Source: Pezicula radicicola (taxonomy: Eukaryota; Ascomycota; Leotiomycetes; Helotiales; Dermateaceae). From it: a stretch of DNA of 64,000 bases. This document shows positions 26,556-38,875 of this stretch, piece by piece; within the stretch, counting starts at the first letter, position 1; every line of letters begins with the position of its first letter. The notes beneath the pieces were generated by a model. The model worked only from the letters and a program-made list of their open reading frames with translations. It searched no databases and had not been told where the DNA came from. The stretch covers positions 2,039,694 through 2,103,693 of the forward strand of contig PDUO01000001.1 in the NCBI GenBank assembly GCA_003008705.1, written 5' to 3'. A program made the translations under genes and the position numbers.

Positions 26556-29500
26556 TCAGCAAATATATGTAGTAACTTTATCATCGTGTAACTTGACGCA
26601 TTCCCAGCACACATGTTCAGAGAGTACGTTGGTCTTGTGTCCTTGAGCAGTACTGATTACAGCTGCTGCAAGACGTGCAAGCCAATTCCGGTTGGCTCGT
26701 ACAATGCTAGATACCTTGTCCCGGTCAAGTAATTCCTCCCAGTTGTCTAGTGAGATCATATCAAGCGAGGAGGCGCTTTTCTGTAGAGAAATATTATTTG
26801 TGGTGTGAGTACTAGCATGAATGCAGCCCTCTGTCTGAGCACGACTGAATAGTTTGCTTCGAAACATTTGAAGCACATCCAAATCAGCTATCCATCTGTC
26901 TCGATCATGAACCGAGACAAGTGATTCGATCAGGAAGGCCTCTTTGTCTTGGGCTCCGTGGTCTCCAACATTTAGAGGCAATATGTAGGGTGTAAAGGAC
27001 AAATGGAGTGAGGTGTTTTTGAACGAATCCTCCAGTTTGCCATCGAAGGGTAGGTGATTGATCATGTTCCAGTTGTCAGCCTTCAGCTTCAGAATCTTAG
27101 GATTCTGCGGTGGAATGAGCATTGCAATACCGGCCCGGCCGATGTTGCCGACTAGTCTCCTAACTTCATGCGGCAAGGGAAGTTCTGAAGGGTCGCATAA
27201 TAAACAGGCTGAGACAAAGATCGAGTTTCCTGCTGACATTGCCATGACATCTCTTAAAGCATTTGGAGGTGCATCCAGAGATCCACTCTCAAACATGGCA
27301 ATAGAAGCAAAGGTTTCGGCGAGACTGAGATCGTAAATTAAACTCTTTTGGGCCATCTTATACTGTAACTGTGCTCCTTCTTCAGAACGGCCTGTTGTAG
27401 TTCTCTCGGCAACAGAATTCACCCACAGCGAATCGGACAAAGACCGCGATATTACTCCAAGATCGATCGTTGTATTTGGAAGAAGTTTGTAGACGTTCAT
27501 CATAGCGGATACGCCTTTCAGAGAATGCATATAGTCTGTGGATGAATCCTTAAGGAAGTAGGTGAACAGTCTTTTGGTATCGATTCCATGACAGGAAATA
27601 ACGTCTCTTATATCTGGGATGGACAGGTGATGTTCCGACGGCAAATTGATATTATCAGGGAGTTGGATAGGCCCAACCCGGAAGATTGCGGCTGTCTTGG
27701 GATCGCCGAGGAGGAATTCGGCGTGGTGGATTGTGATATTGCCTCCGCGCTTATCGTCCCATGGCGCATCCTCTAAAGCAAGAGCAACGCTAAGATCACT
27801 TGGGAGGGGGTCCTTCGCGACCCATGTATCGCAGAAAGCTGCAAGTGTAGAAAAACGTAGACCAGTTGGCTTTTGTGGAGGAAAACGTAGACCGGTTGGC
27901 TTTCGTGCAGAAACAATGTCGGTAAAGCGAAGGAGCTCCTGGGTCGAGCATGCCTCACCCAAATCCGAGATCTCTCTACTTCTGTCCTTTGCTGCTTGCC
28001 ATCGGAACAATATATCCTCATCTACCTCACATGGATCATCATCAACATTCGGGTGACATTTCTCGGAGCAGCCCTCAACAAGCTTGGAACAAGGACATAT
28101 TGGGCGATATCCATCATCTTCTACTGCATTGCTCGTCGCGTTGGCCGTCATTTTGGAGTCGAGGGAATTAGGCCGGCATCCGTCTCTGCAGTGACAAGGT
28201 CGGGTAGCAGATGTTACAAGTTCCATTGACTCTGCCTCTTTTCTCATAGACACCCAGCGCTTGTGGAGGTTCTTGTTTAGTTGTTGACCTGTATGTCTCC
28301 TCTTGAGGGAGAGGTGTGGCATTGGCAAGGCAGATGCGTATTCGTAACTCTCTTCGTCACTGTTAGCATCGTGATGTACGTATCTGATAATGACGCTTGC
28401 TCCGTCAAGCTCAAGACTTTGAGCTAATTTTCGGAGAAGAGCAATCCGAGCTTCCTCATCCCCAAGGACAGATAACATATGTATCGGATGTTAGAGACCA
28501 AAGACAGGCGAAGGATGGTCCTCTTTCTTGGCTAGAAACTCACCACCCCTTCTCTTGCCGAATGCCACTAACTTTAAGGCCTCCTCCCTCTCGGACTGCG
28601 TAAGCTCGAGTATCGTGCACGCTCCATTCATGAGTAGCCGCAACCAATTGGGCGTCTGTAAAAAGAGCCTAGCAGTTGACTTTGCTGATTCCGGAGAATC
28701 GCCTGCCGATGCTATTGTTTCGTGCCATTGAGCCCTGGTACTATTCCGTTCTGATTCTCGAATACCATCTCCTGTCGATGCTGTTGTGTCGAGGAATTTG
28801 TGCATATCTGACAGCAGTTGAATTGCATCTATCGTCTCTGAAGGAAGTACATTCCAATCACTCAGCACAGCTCCTAGCACAAAAAAAGAGAACTGTTCGG
28901 TCGACAGCCGAGATGAATCTTGACTGATAGACCGTGTCGATTGGACTGGATCCCCGTAGTAACGTAGGTGTGCAAGAGGCAATGACCAACATACACCAAG
29001 ATCATGGTTTGGTACATTCTCCAGTCCCAATGTGACAATCCCACCAGGATCTATTAACGGATCTTTCATGACGATTTCTTTGGTGGAGCTCCCGTGAACG
29101 ATCATATCCGGGTAAAGATGCCAAGCAGAGAGTCCCAGTAGGAGCGCTCCACCTTGAACCCGCTGAGGCACTCCCTTGACAAGGCTGTCCATAGAGATTA
29201 ATGCTACCTTCCAAGAGTCGACAACACTTCTGAACACTGTCATATTGTTGCTTACGGGCAAATTAACATTGTTGATAATGAGAGTCAATTGGGTTTGCTC
29301 TCGTCGTTTAGCTTCATCGGCTGTTCGAAGCCACGCGCGAATGCTGGCATCCCAATCTGCGAGTTGAGACCGCGAAAATTCTTGGTGCATTGCCTGCAGC
29401 GCGGCATAATCGCTGCCCTTACTCCCATCACAGGTCTCACGAATTTCTTCTTGTCTTTTTTTGATGATCTCGACCCATATTGAGACAGCTTCTGAAGGCT

Positions 29501-29933
29501 TCCAAATTCGTGCTAGCATACATGCCAGCATAAGGACAGGAATTGAACTTGGCCCGGAGGTTGCAGCAGCCCATATAGCGGTCCCATCAGCACCAACGTG
29601 ATCTGCAAATGGCCCGGCATTGCTACTGCCTCTTGGGTTTACAGACGACATCTGAGATATGTCCGAGACCCTTCGACCATAGGCTTTGATTAGGTCTGGT
29701 GTGTTAGGTAGGATTTGCTCGAACAAGGCTCCAAGTTTTCGGGCAAGCCTGTGAGGTGGGCCAATCTCTGCAGCGGAGCGGCGTTGCTCAGATAGTGAAG
29801 CCCCAAGTCCTTTGTACTCTTCTGGCGCCTCCATCTTGAACAATGAGAAGTCGAAATTTATACTAGCTAGGGCTAGAGTGTTTTCATTGTGTACTGATCC
29901 AAGCGCCATGCATAGCTTGCTGATGCCTGACAT
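26556..29933 (-). CDS. Large conserved fungal protein of unknown function
   Basis: Two long exons (29933-28544 and 28450-26556) join across a 93-nt intron with donor GTGAGT and branch CTAAC, giving 1094 residues. The start MSGISKLCMALGS is the first ATG of the frame. A conserved-looking N-terminus contains ALASINFDFSLFKMEAPEEY and ARKLGALFEQILP. I associate these with a widespread but unnamed ascomycete family of about 1000 residues. The middle has a Cys/Asp-rich patch (CHCRDGC, then CPCSKLVEGCSEKCHP) that could bind metal. Next to it is a perfect short duplication, KPTGLRFPPQKPTGLRF. The C-terminus has HVCWECVKLH. No catalytic motif, membrane segment or targeting signal is evident. The AAG acceptor skips a nearer GAG, so the splice needs RNA support. 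Confidence 0.7.
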
Positions 29934-31287
29934 TTTGTTTTCTTGAGGCAAATACTCCGTATGGGATATGATGTTAGGTGAGGTAGGTTAGGGTGCAGTT
30001 GCCTCGCCTCACTTGTTGATGCAGCTGAGCGAGCACAATCCTGGAGGGCCTGGTCAAAACAAGTTGAAAGTCGGATTGAGAATGCGCGGCGTCGTAATCG
30101 TTTTATAGCACTGGTATTGAAGACAACCTTGATTCTTGACTTAGAAGTTGTGTGCAAGCTCGAAAGATTGCGAGATAGAATACGGTAGGTTTTTGGCGAG
30201 GTACTTCGCCCGGTTTATAGAGGATTATAGTCACACAGCCGCACCTCACACTCATAGCGCTTACTCTCGGTCGGTGAGAGGTGTTTTGCTCAACTAATCA
30301 GAGCGGTGTACGAAGAAGTCCTGTGGTCAGTATATAACAACGCCTTGTAAGCATTTCTCTGCATTTCTGTAAAATATTAGGGACTGTACGAGGCCCTTTG
30401 AGAAGATACTCTGAGGATTAGTATGACGGAGGAGAGGTTGCCGCGTTCTCGGAAGGCGTTGATTCAAGTGATTCATTGATTCTGAAACTCACTGCCAGTC
30501 CGAAAGTTCTGGAGATTCTGGCACATAATTGTTGAGATTTAGGGTCTACAGGTGCTAGATTATGCCTGGTAGGTTGCTATTAGGTTGGGATGAGGTGACG
30601 GTCACGTGAGCTTGTACCAACAATCATTTGGGGATTTGGGTCTCTCACAGGACTGGGTAACTTGATTTGAGTGACTCGTTGGACCTAAGAATCTCATAGC
30701 GGGGAGACATGATTAATTGTTGAGAAGGCCGCTGCGATGAAATTATTGGAATACGCCTAAGAGCACGAACCCCTAGCCGCAGGGCATACGAAGTACGAAG
30801 GGAAGGATATCGATAAGAGCTCCAGAAAATTCATCAGCCTCGCTTCGGCCGCGCTCCGCAGAAAAAGTTCAGTCCTCGACTACCTCTCTTCCCCTCTACA
30901 CCGCACATTCTTTTGCAGAGGTACGCCTCATTGCCTTCTCTTTTCTCGATCGCAACGTTCCTTTTTATCCTTCTTGAGAAGTTTCATTGTCAAATCTAAA
31001 GTAATTTGCTGTTTTAGAGGTTCTGCAAAGTGTGAAGATTCACTAGCCTTTGCTTGATATGCAAGACCCTGATGGTACCCACGACAGAGCTGATATCTTA
31101 GAAGTCCTGAGACGTATGAGTACGGAAGTTTTAGAAGAAGTTATTGTTGAACTGCCTCCCTCTATTCTAGAGACCGAAAAGACTGTATGCAGATATGTTT
31201 AGTCCAAAATAACCTCAGCTAAGATTTGGCTAGATCACAGAATCCGTTGCGCCGAGTCCCACTGAGTTGCCACCAACAAGTGCGAAC
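29934..31287. other. Divergent promoter region with a possible upstream exon
   Basis: Gap between two divergent genes. A 42-codon frame from the ATG at 31059 ends in a clear GTATGC donor and looks coding (EVLRRMSTEVLEEV). An acceptor (CACAG) sits 21 bases upstream of the next long frame's first open codon region, but the phases do not match. I therefore leave it as leader sequence. Otherwise no feature is recognised. Confidence 0.35.
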
Positions 31288-34200
31288 ATGGCTGACGTCG
31301 ATACACCTATGGCAGATCCTCTGGATCAATTCGAAGTCGATCCTGCGCAGAAAGCATTCCTACTCGAAGTTCTCGAATCCGGTGTTGCCCCTCCAGAAGA
31401 AGTGAAGCTACTGAAGCAAGTCTCGACACCCATTGTACGGCCTACCCAAATTAAAGAAATGGATAGCGACGCAAAGGAGTTGGTGGAGAAATTTGCGACA
31501 GCGCAACTGCTCAAATTGAGGGCGCAGGGTGGTGTCGGGCTGATGAAGCCGTATGCTATGGACGTCTACCATTATGCCAGAGCTGTGGGACCACAGTTTG
31601 GACAGATATGGGCTAGGCAGAAGGTTCTAAATAACGAAGCTGTTTTCCGAAAATACCTGTGGTCGCGGGGCCATAATATATCGAAGGCTGGAGTTTATAC
31701 CGAGTTCTACAAAGGCGACCCCAAGGAGGGAGCGGCGCTCATTGGCACCTTGATATTAGATGACGGACCTTTTTGGGCTGAAATAGGAAGGTTGCAAACG
31801 CGATATGGAGGTCTCACCCCTGGGCATAAGAGGAAGCGTGGTGGCTCTTCTGCTCCAACTGCATCCGTTGAGGACCAGAGTGCTCAAAACTCGGAAAAGA
31901 AAAGGAAGGGCAATGACCAAACTTTGATAACTTCTGTTAGCGTCCAAACGAATGTGAAACGGGATATTCCCAAGACTGCGGAGTTAAAAAAAACCAGAAG
32001 TGAGCAAAAGAAGGCGAGGCGTGCAGAGGAAACAGCACGGAGAGCAGCTGAATCTGTTGCAGCAGCTACGCAGCAGACATTCAGTAATACTCCAGCTCAA
32101 AAGAAGAAGCAGAAGGCGAAAGCGAAGTCTGGACCAGAATCATCTACTTACTTTGTCCCGACTAACGAGGTAGCCGCTCTGAAAGCAGCTACCAAAATGG
32201 ACTCACCTTCTACCACTGTTCCAGAAAAGTCTGCTGTCAAACAAAATATTCCCACACCAGAATTGTCTACAGCGAAAGTCGCAGTATCAGATGTTGGTGC
32301 CAATGGTGGCGAGTCCAAAAGAGCTCGGAAACGGAAGAAGGCTGCGGAGCTTAGGCTTTCAGAGCACGCTGCCAAACAGACACCTCAAGCCGACACTTCT
32401 GCTCAGAACAACGCCGAAAAGACTCAAGAGGATGCGATACCAACGAAAGTGGTCGTGCAAGTTCCCGAATCAGTTACATCGGCAAATGGTGAGAGTAAGC
32501 GCAACCGCAAGAGAAAGAAGAACAATAACCGTCTTCCGGACGAGCCTCCTAAACTCCAGGCTGCTTCAGTCTATTATTCAGACGTCAAGCCTGCCTCAAC
32601 AGTAGCGCCCGAACAGAAAAGTACTTCTGCAGAGAAGCCTACAACCAGCCACGAACTAGTTGAAACTGAGGCTGTCATTAAACCCGTTGATTCGACCAAG
32701 CCAAAGAGACAGAGGCAGAGAACTCGGAAGGGCGAATCAAACGGAGCCCCAAAGGTCTCCGACGATACTCAGGTGGCAAAGGAAGAAGCAGGGCATCCAA
32801 TTAAGGCTGCTGAAGAGGCAGCTGCCCCTGCTGTTGAGCAAATACAACAGAAGAAATCGCCTATGGAGCTAGTTGCAGAGACATTAGAGCGTGAGAAGGC
32901 AAGCAACAGTGCTGAGTTTACTCCTGGGCAAAAGAAATCGGTTGTGGTAAAAGAAAAGCAACAAAAGAAATCTCCCATGGAGCTAATTGCTGCAGAGCTT
33001 GCGTTGGAGAAGGCCAAAAAAGCTCCCCAGCCCAATCCTAAATTAGAAGCCGACGAGGAGCCTTTCCCAGTGACCGAGGAAACTCAACAAGCGTTTGATG
33101 TTCTTATGGCAGATGCGGATATCGATTCCAAAGAGCCTCCGGCATCTGATGCATTCAACTCTGAGCCAGTTACTGAAGTTTCTCAGACTGCAATTGAAGC
33201 GATTGTGCCAGAACCGGAGTCGATTGTTCCCCAGGCACTATCTGAGTTGCCAGATATAAACGCCAAAAAGGGAAAAGGGCGAAAGTCGCGTAAGAGGAAG
33301 TCAGAGGAGATCAAAGACAAAGTGGAGGATGGGAGTGAGGTACAAGAGCAGCCAAAAGTCAACCACTCGTAGGAGACCAGGACTCCACGAGTGGTGGTCA
33401 TCTCCTGGATAAGTCATGCACGCAAGAGAACAACGAGGATATAGAAAGGCTACCTGAACCCACCAGTGTTTGCCAGAATTACGATTCTTTGGAAGCCACT
33501 ACCGCTCGCGATTCGCCAATCAAATATCCAGGCCGATTTGCAGTCTGTATCCCTCCGAAGCCAAAGGTGTCTGTCGACTTCCATGATGACCTACCCTTGT
33601 CACAGACTCGGGATGAGACTAATTCTCAGTTGTCCATTGAAGACAAAGCTTCTACCTTAAGCGTGGCGCGGCATGTATCTATAGAGCAGACTGAACACGA
33701 TGATAAACTAGGAAATATTAATATCAAGGTAGAAGAGACGGATATGGTTTCTTCATCACCGGTTGCACCTCAGGCTACCGAGACATCACTGTTGATTACT
33801 CCCAAGAAAGAAGACTTGCCAGCTACTCTTACAGAGCCATCTTTTGAAGACTTGAAATCGTTTGATCTGTCCAGCCAGGCAAAAGATTTACGACCAACAA
33901 CCAAACCCAGGAAACCAAAAGCACCAGCCAAGTCACCTTACTTCGCACCATCTACACCCGCTAAGAAAAGCATAGCAAGATCTCTCAAGCAACCGTCAGA
34001 TCAGGGAGAAGACAACGAAGGGACACCGTCACCATCCAAAGCAAGTCCTAAAAAGAGCCCTCGTCCACCAGGAGGCACAGTCTCTTGCATCCCCTTCCCA
34101 CCGCTTTCAGCCCCCTACTTTGGCTTAATTCAAGAGAAACTCGCATCCGACCCTTTCCGCCTCCTCATAGCCGTCACCTTTCTCATCCGTACCCATGGTA

Positions 34201-34904
34201 AACACGCCATTCCTGTCTTTTTCGAGCTTATGGAAAATTATCCCACGCCTGAATCCCTTATCGCTGCTGATAAGGAAGACATCGTGCCAATCATCCGTCA
34301 TTTAGGTCTCCAGAATCAACGAGCAGCGACATATCAGACCTACGCCAAGATATGGCTAGAGGACCCACCAGTAAAGGACAAAAGATATGCTGTCCGCGAC
34401 TATCCTACAAAAGGAGCCGGCCGAGATATCAAGAAAGGGGAAATAATCACTGATTCAGATCCACGTCAAGCCTGGGAAATAGGACATATGACTCAGGGTC
34501 CTTACGCTCTCGACAGCTGGCGCATCTTCTGTCGAGACGTCTGTCGTGGCGTAGCTGCGTCGTGGAATTGTGAAGGAAACAACGAACAAGGCTTCCAACC
34601 CGAGTGGATGAGAGTATTGCCAGAAGATAAGGAATTAAGAGCGTATTTGAGATGGATGTGGTTGAAAGAGGGCTTTGAATGGGATCCATTTACCGGCGAG
34701 AAAGAGGTTGCAAGTGAGAAATTGATGAAGGCTGGGATTGAGGGGAGGATTGCTTGGGACGATATGGGTGGAATGAGGATTATTGAGCCTGGGGAGGTGG
34801 AGGCTGCAGCTGGTGCTGCTTTGTATGGTGGGCTTAATGTGAAAGTTGAGACGGGACATGAGAAGGTGGTGAAGAGAGAGCTTGGAGAAAATATCAGTGT
34901 TTAA
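31288..34904 (+). CDS. Lysine-rich protein continuous with an MBD4-like DNA glycosylase
   Basis: Two long frames lie end to end: 31288-33372 and roughly 33373-34904. The second has no ATG until 33744, although it is open and coding-like well upstream. The two are therefore probably one gene joined by a short intron. Candidates are 33290-33372 (GTAAGA to TAG, 83 nt) or 33340-33380 (GTACAA to CAG, 41 nt); both restore frame, neither is ideal. The C-terminal 240 residues are an HhH-GPD DNA glycosylase of the MBD4 group: FGLIQEKLASDPFRLLIAV, then IRHLGLQNQRAATY, then PYALDSWRIFCRDV. The Asp of that last motif matches the catalytic Asp of MBD4. Such enzymes remove T or U from G mismatches at CpG. 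The N-terminal part has an unknown ~170-residue domain, then basic tracts and two copies of QQKKSPMEL. Confidence 0.72.
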
Positions 34905-36459
34905 ATGTATATAGGTCGTGTGTTTCTGTACCTATACCTATTGGAAGCTTATCTTAGGTACGTAAGTACTATATAGGTGCATATTAGGTAATGCTAAGCA
35001 CCTAGGTACCTTTAAGGAGAAAGTTGGCTTGTCTGAACCCGATGAATTTGTTACTAGAGACCGATGATTAGCGCACACAATAGAACGACAATCTTTTAAC
35101 GCCAAGTTGCCATATATTGGCTCGGCTTCTCTGGCGTATGTCAATTCATCTTGGAGCTATTGTATCTAGCTGTCTGAATAGATATTGATTGAAGCAAGCA
35201 TCAGACTAACATGTATCAAGACTAGAAACCCTACTTCCCGTCCTACTTCTCGCCCTGAAGTTAGAAACTAAAACGACGGCTGAAGTTTTAGAGCTGTCTG
35301 TCCTAATTAGTCTACTCTATACAATTCTAGAATTAATATTGGAATAATGTTATAAGAGTTTTACTAGAATTTATTAGATTAGTAAGGTATCTTAATATAA
35401 AGATGTGAGTAACTAACTTGTTTTAGATACCTAATAGGGTGATGAGCTTGATGAGCTTGATGCGCTATGATATGTGTTTGGAATCAATTGTAATAATGTG
35501 TAGGTATTCAAACCTGTATTAGGAAGCAGACAGGAGAAGGATTTGTCTGCTTCCTATTAGGGCCTAGGCCTTATCCTATTATTAGAAGTATAGTGGTAAG
35601 TTCTCTTTCTCTTTATTTCTTTTATTTAGCCTCTTAACCCTCTTAAAATGAGGATTAGAATATTACTATATATAAGAGACCTACCTAGAGAAGGTAGGTA
35701 GGAAGTTAAAACTTCAAAATGAAAAATAAGACAATAAAGAAAAAGAGGCTAGTATGCTCCTAGTAAGTAGTACTTTCATATAAGTGTCATCGGTGGAACC
35801 ACCCCCACGAAACTCCAAGAACGACACGCGTGACATACTTTGGACGCATGCTTCGGCTTGAGCAGAATGATGATGACAAAGCTGGTAATGGTTGCCTTAT
35901 GTTTTGCTACTGGTACTCTCACCGTCTGTCGCGAATGATGAAATGCCATATTATTGCTATTTTGATAACAACCATCCTTTCCTGTTCTGGAGGAGGCTTG
36001 CAAATATTCATGAGAATTTGCAAATATTTGTGAGAGCTTGCAGAATGTCAGGCAGATTTCTGGCGACTTCCCTCCCTGATTGGCCCAAGTCTTCAGCGCT
36101 TTGTTGCCAACGGTGCTGAGGCCGCTAGTGAAAAGACCTGCGAGAACCCGTTATCAATTATTCTTCCGATTGGCCCGGGTTTATCGTTGCTATGACAACA
36201 ATCCTGTCATCTTTTATTTGCACTCGGCCTGGTCGTTTTCTCCAGGCCTCTCGAGACCTACCACATGGTCGCCCTTACACGCCTCTTCTTATTACTAGAA
36301 TAGGTAATGAATCGGTGTAGAACATCCTCATATCCGTAATACATAAGTAGTTTACACCATTCCTCTCTTTATCTCGCATTTCATGATCAATTACTGCAAC
36401 TTCTAGCCTGTATACTTCTTTTCCGCTCAAGATCTGTCAGCCTTCAAATCAAGCAAATT
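34905..36459. other. AT-rich intergenic region with small inverted repeats
   Basis: No gene is recognised. The section 35280-35760 is highly AT-rich and contains a 12-bp perfect inverted repeat (35521-35555), a short GATGAGCTT tandem near 35441-35460 and a CTACCT/AGGTAG palindromic patch around 35680. It may be degraded transposon DNA. The last few hundred bases form the promoter and leader of the next gene. Confidence 0.4.
35521..35555. repeat. 12-bp perfect inverted repeat with an 11-nt loop
   Basis: AGGAAGCAGACA (35521-35532) pairs perfectly with TGTCTGCTTCCT (35544-35555). It could form a hairpin in DNA or RNA. There is no T-run or gene end next to it, so a terminator role is unlikely. 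It may be the core of a small dead element. Confidence 0.5.
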
Positions 36460-38875
36460 ATGGGGAACTCCAGTGATTTCCAAAACAAGCAGACAGCCTT
36501 GGGACCTACGAGTTCCTTATACAGCTACGAGAATCAAGGATCTGCATCAGGTCTGCAAAGCAATACAAGCTTCTCGCAACAACGAAAAAGACAAGCTTAT
36601 AGCAAGCGGCGAAGACTTGAGGTTGCAAAGGTACGAAGTGTCGGTGCTTGCACGAGTTGCAGAGAGAGGAAGGTTAGAGTAAGCTCCTTCCTGTCTCAAA
36701 AAGCAGCCTGGGGTATTCTAACACGACCAGTGTATCCATGCCTTAGAACCATCACTTCACAAATTGACTTCAGATGAACGACAGCCTCCACTTCACAATT
36801 GGACCACGGACAGGCTTGGTAGCACTGCTCGTGCCGATATAAACGGAGCGACTACCGATCATTATCCAGGGAGGAATTTGGATCAATTCCCACACGAGGA
36901 AGAGTTGCTACAATATGTGGACGGGTCTGGTGCTGACAGTGACGAGTCAGGGTGCCGGTCGTTTTTATGGCCTGAAGAAGCACATGCATCACCCATTTTT
37001 GGAAATTCAGAGCTAGGTTTTGAGAGAAGTCAAAACCGTGCGGCTTCCGCTTCTCCCAACTTCTACCATGCCAACACCTCATCCTTCTCCAGACGTATAG
37101 CTAGTACCACTGCAGTCAGAACGGATGTGGATACGACGGATAAGTTGGTCAATCCCAGGATGATATCTCAAGGACAACCTGAGATCACCCTTTTTACAGG
37201 AGAAGAACATGCACATGACGGTACTGCAACAGGTTTAACAACAAGCACAAGAGATGTCGCTGCTACTGCTGTTGCACCTGCTTCTCCTTCCTCATTTGGC
37301 TCCGATCCTCAGTCAGCAATCCTCCTTCAGCCAACATACCTTCCGAGTCAAACATCAAATAGGCATTCGAGCGCGAACCAGTTTCTCCCGCCTGACTCAG
37401 AGACGCCTTGTAAGAAAAGATATAGAAATGCTCCTCTCAGAAAGCGAACCAGCCATGTACAGCCGACCTTCTCATCTCAGGATCCGAACAAGATTATGTC
37501 CCAACAATTGAGCAAAACTTCCTCAGATGCATCCATGTTGAGTCATGAGAATAGGCGAGATCGAAGCTCCAAACCCAGGAAGACAACACTTCCCGGCCTG
37601 AATAAACCTTGGGATATATCTACTTTGAAAGCGACTACCCAGCCTTCCCGTGTTCGTCAAGATTCAGTTTCTGAAACACCCAAGTCTGGTAGAAAGCTAC
37701 ATTTCCAGGAGTCATCCCTTTTGCGGAAGTCGAAACCGAAGAGTAAACAGTTATCATCTCCTACTCAGGAGCAGGAGGGCCTTCCCAGATCCCCTTTGCT
37801 TGCTTCAAATACAAGTACGAAAGTATTCTCTTCTGCACCACCACAAAAATCATTCAAAGTATACCGAGATAGAAATCCCGTTACACCAACGAAAAGTAAT
37901 AAGCTCCAGCGCCCCAATTTCGCTCCTGTCATGGATAAGAATATTGAGGAAAGACTTTTGTCCAACATCCCACGGAACAATTCTGAATTGTGTGCATCTC
38001 CCGCGACATTTGAGCGGAATTTTGGGCAGGGAAATGACTTGTCATTTATCCAATCTCAGTCAGCACCGGGAATGTACCAACAGCAAATACTGAACAATAC
38101 TGAATTACTAGATTTCACCTCTTCGAACGGCATTGAGGATCATTTTACTGTCTCTGGAAAGGACTTTGTGTCTGCTTTTGATGATAACAACCAATGGTAT
38201 GATATCGGAGACCCCTTCATAACCTCAGATCCAGCCAGTTCGTCACAAGGTTTTGCTCCAGAAATCCGTGCAGATGATTCATTTTCATCCGTGGGTCTAC
38301 CCATCTCATTGCCGAGTGACGACCAAGAGATCCTTTTCAACGACCCCCATCAACCTTCCCATTACAATAATGTCGGCTATGACACAAACTCAGGTTCCGT
38401 TCCAGACTTTCTACACGTTCTCCCTACGAACATGTCTTTCGATGCCTCTCTGAGCCATTATTCCCAGACGTCAGATCTAAGCTTTTCACATTCTAACGGT
38501 TTCTCGGACACAACTCCTTGCACACCTCAAAATAGGAATGAACCACCTGTATTCCAACAACACAGCGTCTTCACCAGTAATTCTGAACTTGGCAATTCTA
38601 ATACCGAATTCCAATCTACAAACTTCCTCACCCCGAGCTCTGGGGCGTCAAGAGTTCCCAGTCTATACAACTCAAGCGTTCATAATCCATTGTCACCTCC
38701 TTCTTCACCGCTAGGGCCAGTGGTGGAAATGGGTGGTGTTAATATGATGATACACAAAGGCGTTGTTGAGTCGTGGGAGTGCTCTCAAGGTAGTGATTGG
38801 AGAGATGGATTTGAGGAGATGGGCTCGTTACAGTGGTTAGATGAGGTGGGGGAGTATGGTAGTTTAACGCCTTAG
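36460..38875 (+). CDS. Ser/Asn-rich nuclear-type protein with half of a Zn2Cys6 motif
   Basis: Two exons (36460-36678 and 36731-38875) spliced over a 52-nt intron (GTAAGC, CTAAC, CAG) give 787 residues. The splice completes GACTSCRERKVRC, the first three-cysteine arm (C-x2-C-x6-C) of a Gal4-type zinc cluster. It is preceded by a basic stretch (KRQAYSKRRRLEVAKVR) like a nuclear signal. The second C-x2-C-x6-C arm is missing: the text continues IHALEPSLHKLTSDERQ with no further cysteine pair. The rest is disordered, rich in Ser, Asn, Gln and Pro, with an acidic C-terminus (WRDGFEEMGSLQWLDEVGE). It could be a regulator that lost its second zinc arm, or a family that never had it. DNA binding is therefore uncertain. 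Confidence 0.68.

Noticed and set aside
31059..31184. Possible first exon of the glycosylase-linked gene (42 codons ending at GTATGC)
   Set aside because: The only suitable acceptor (CACAG before 31243) gives the wrong phase or a stop, so I start the gene at 31288.
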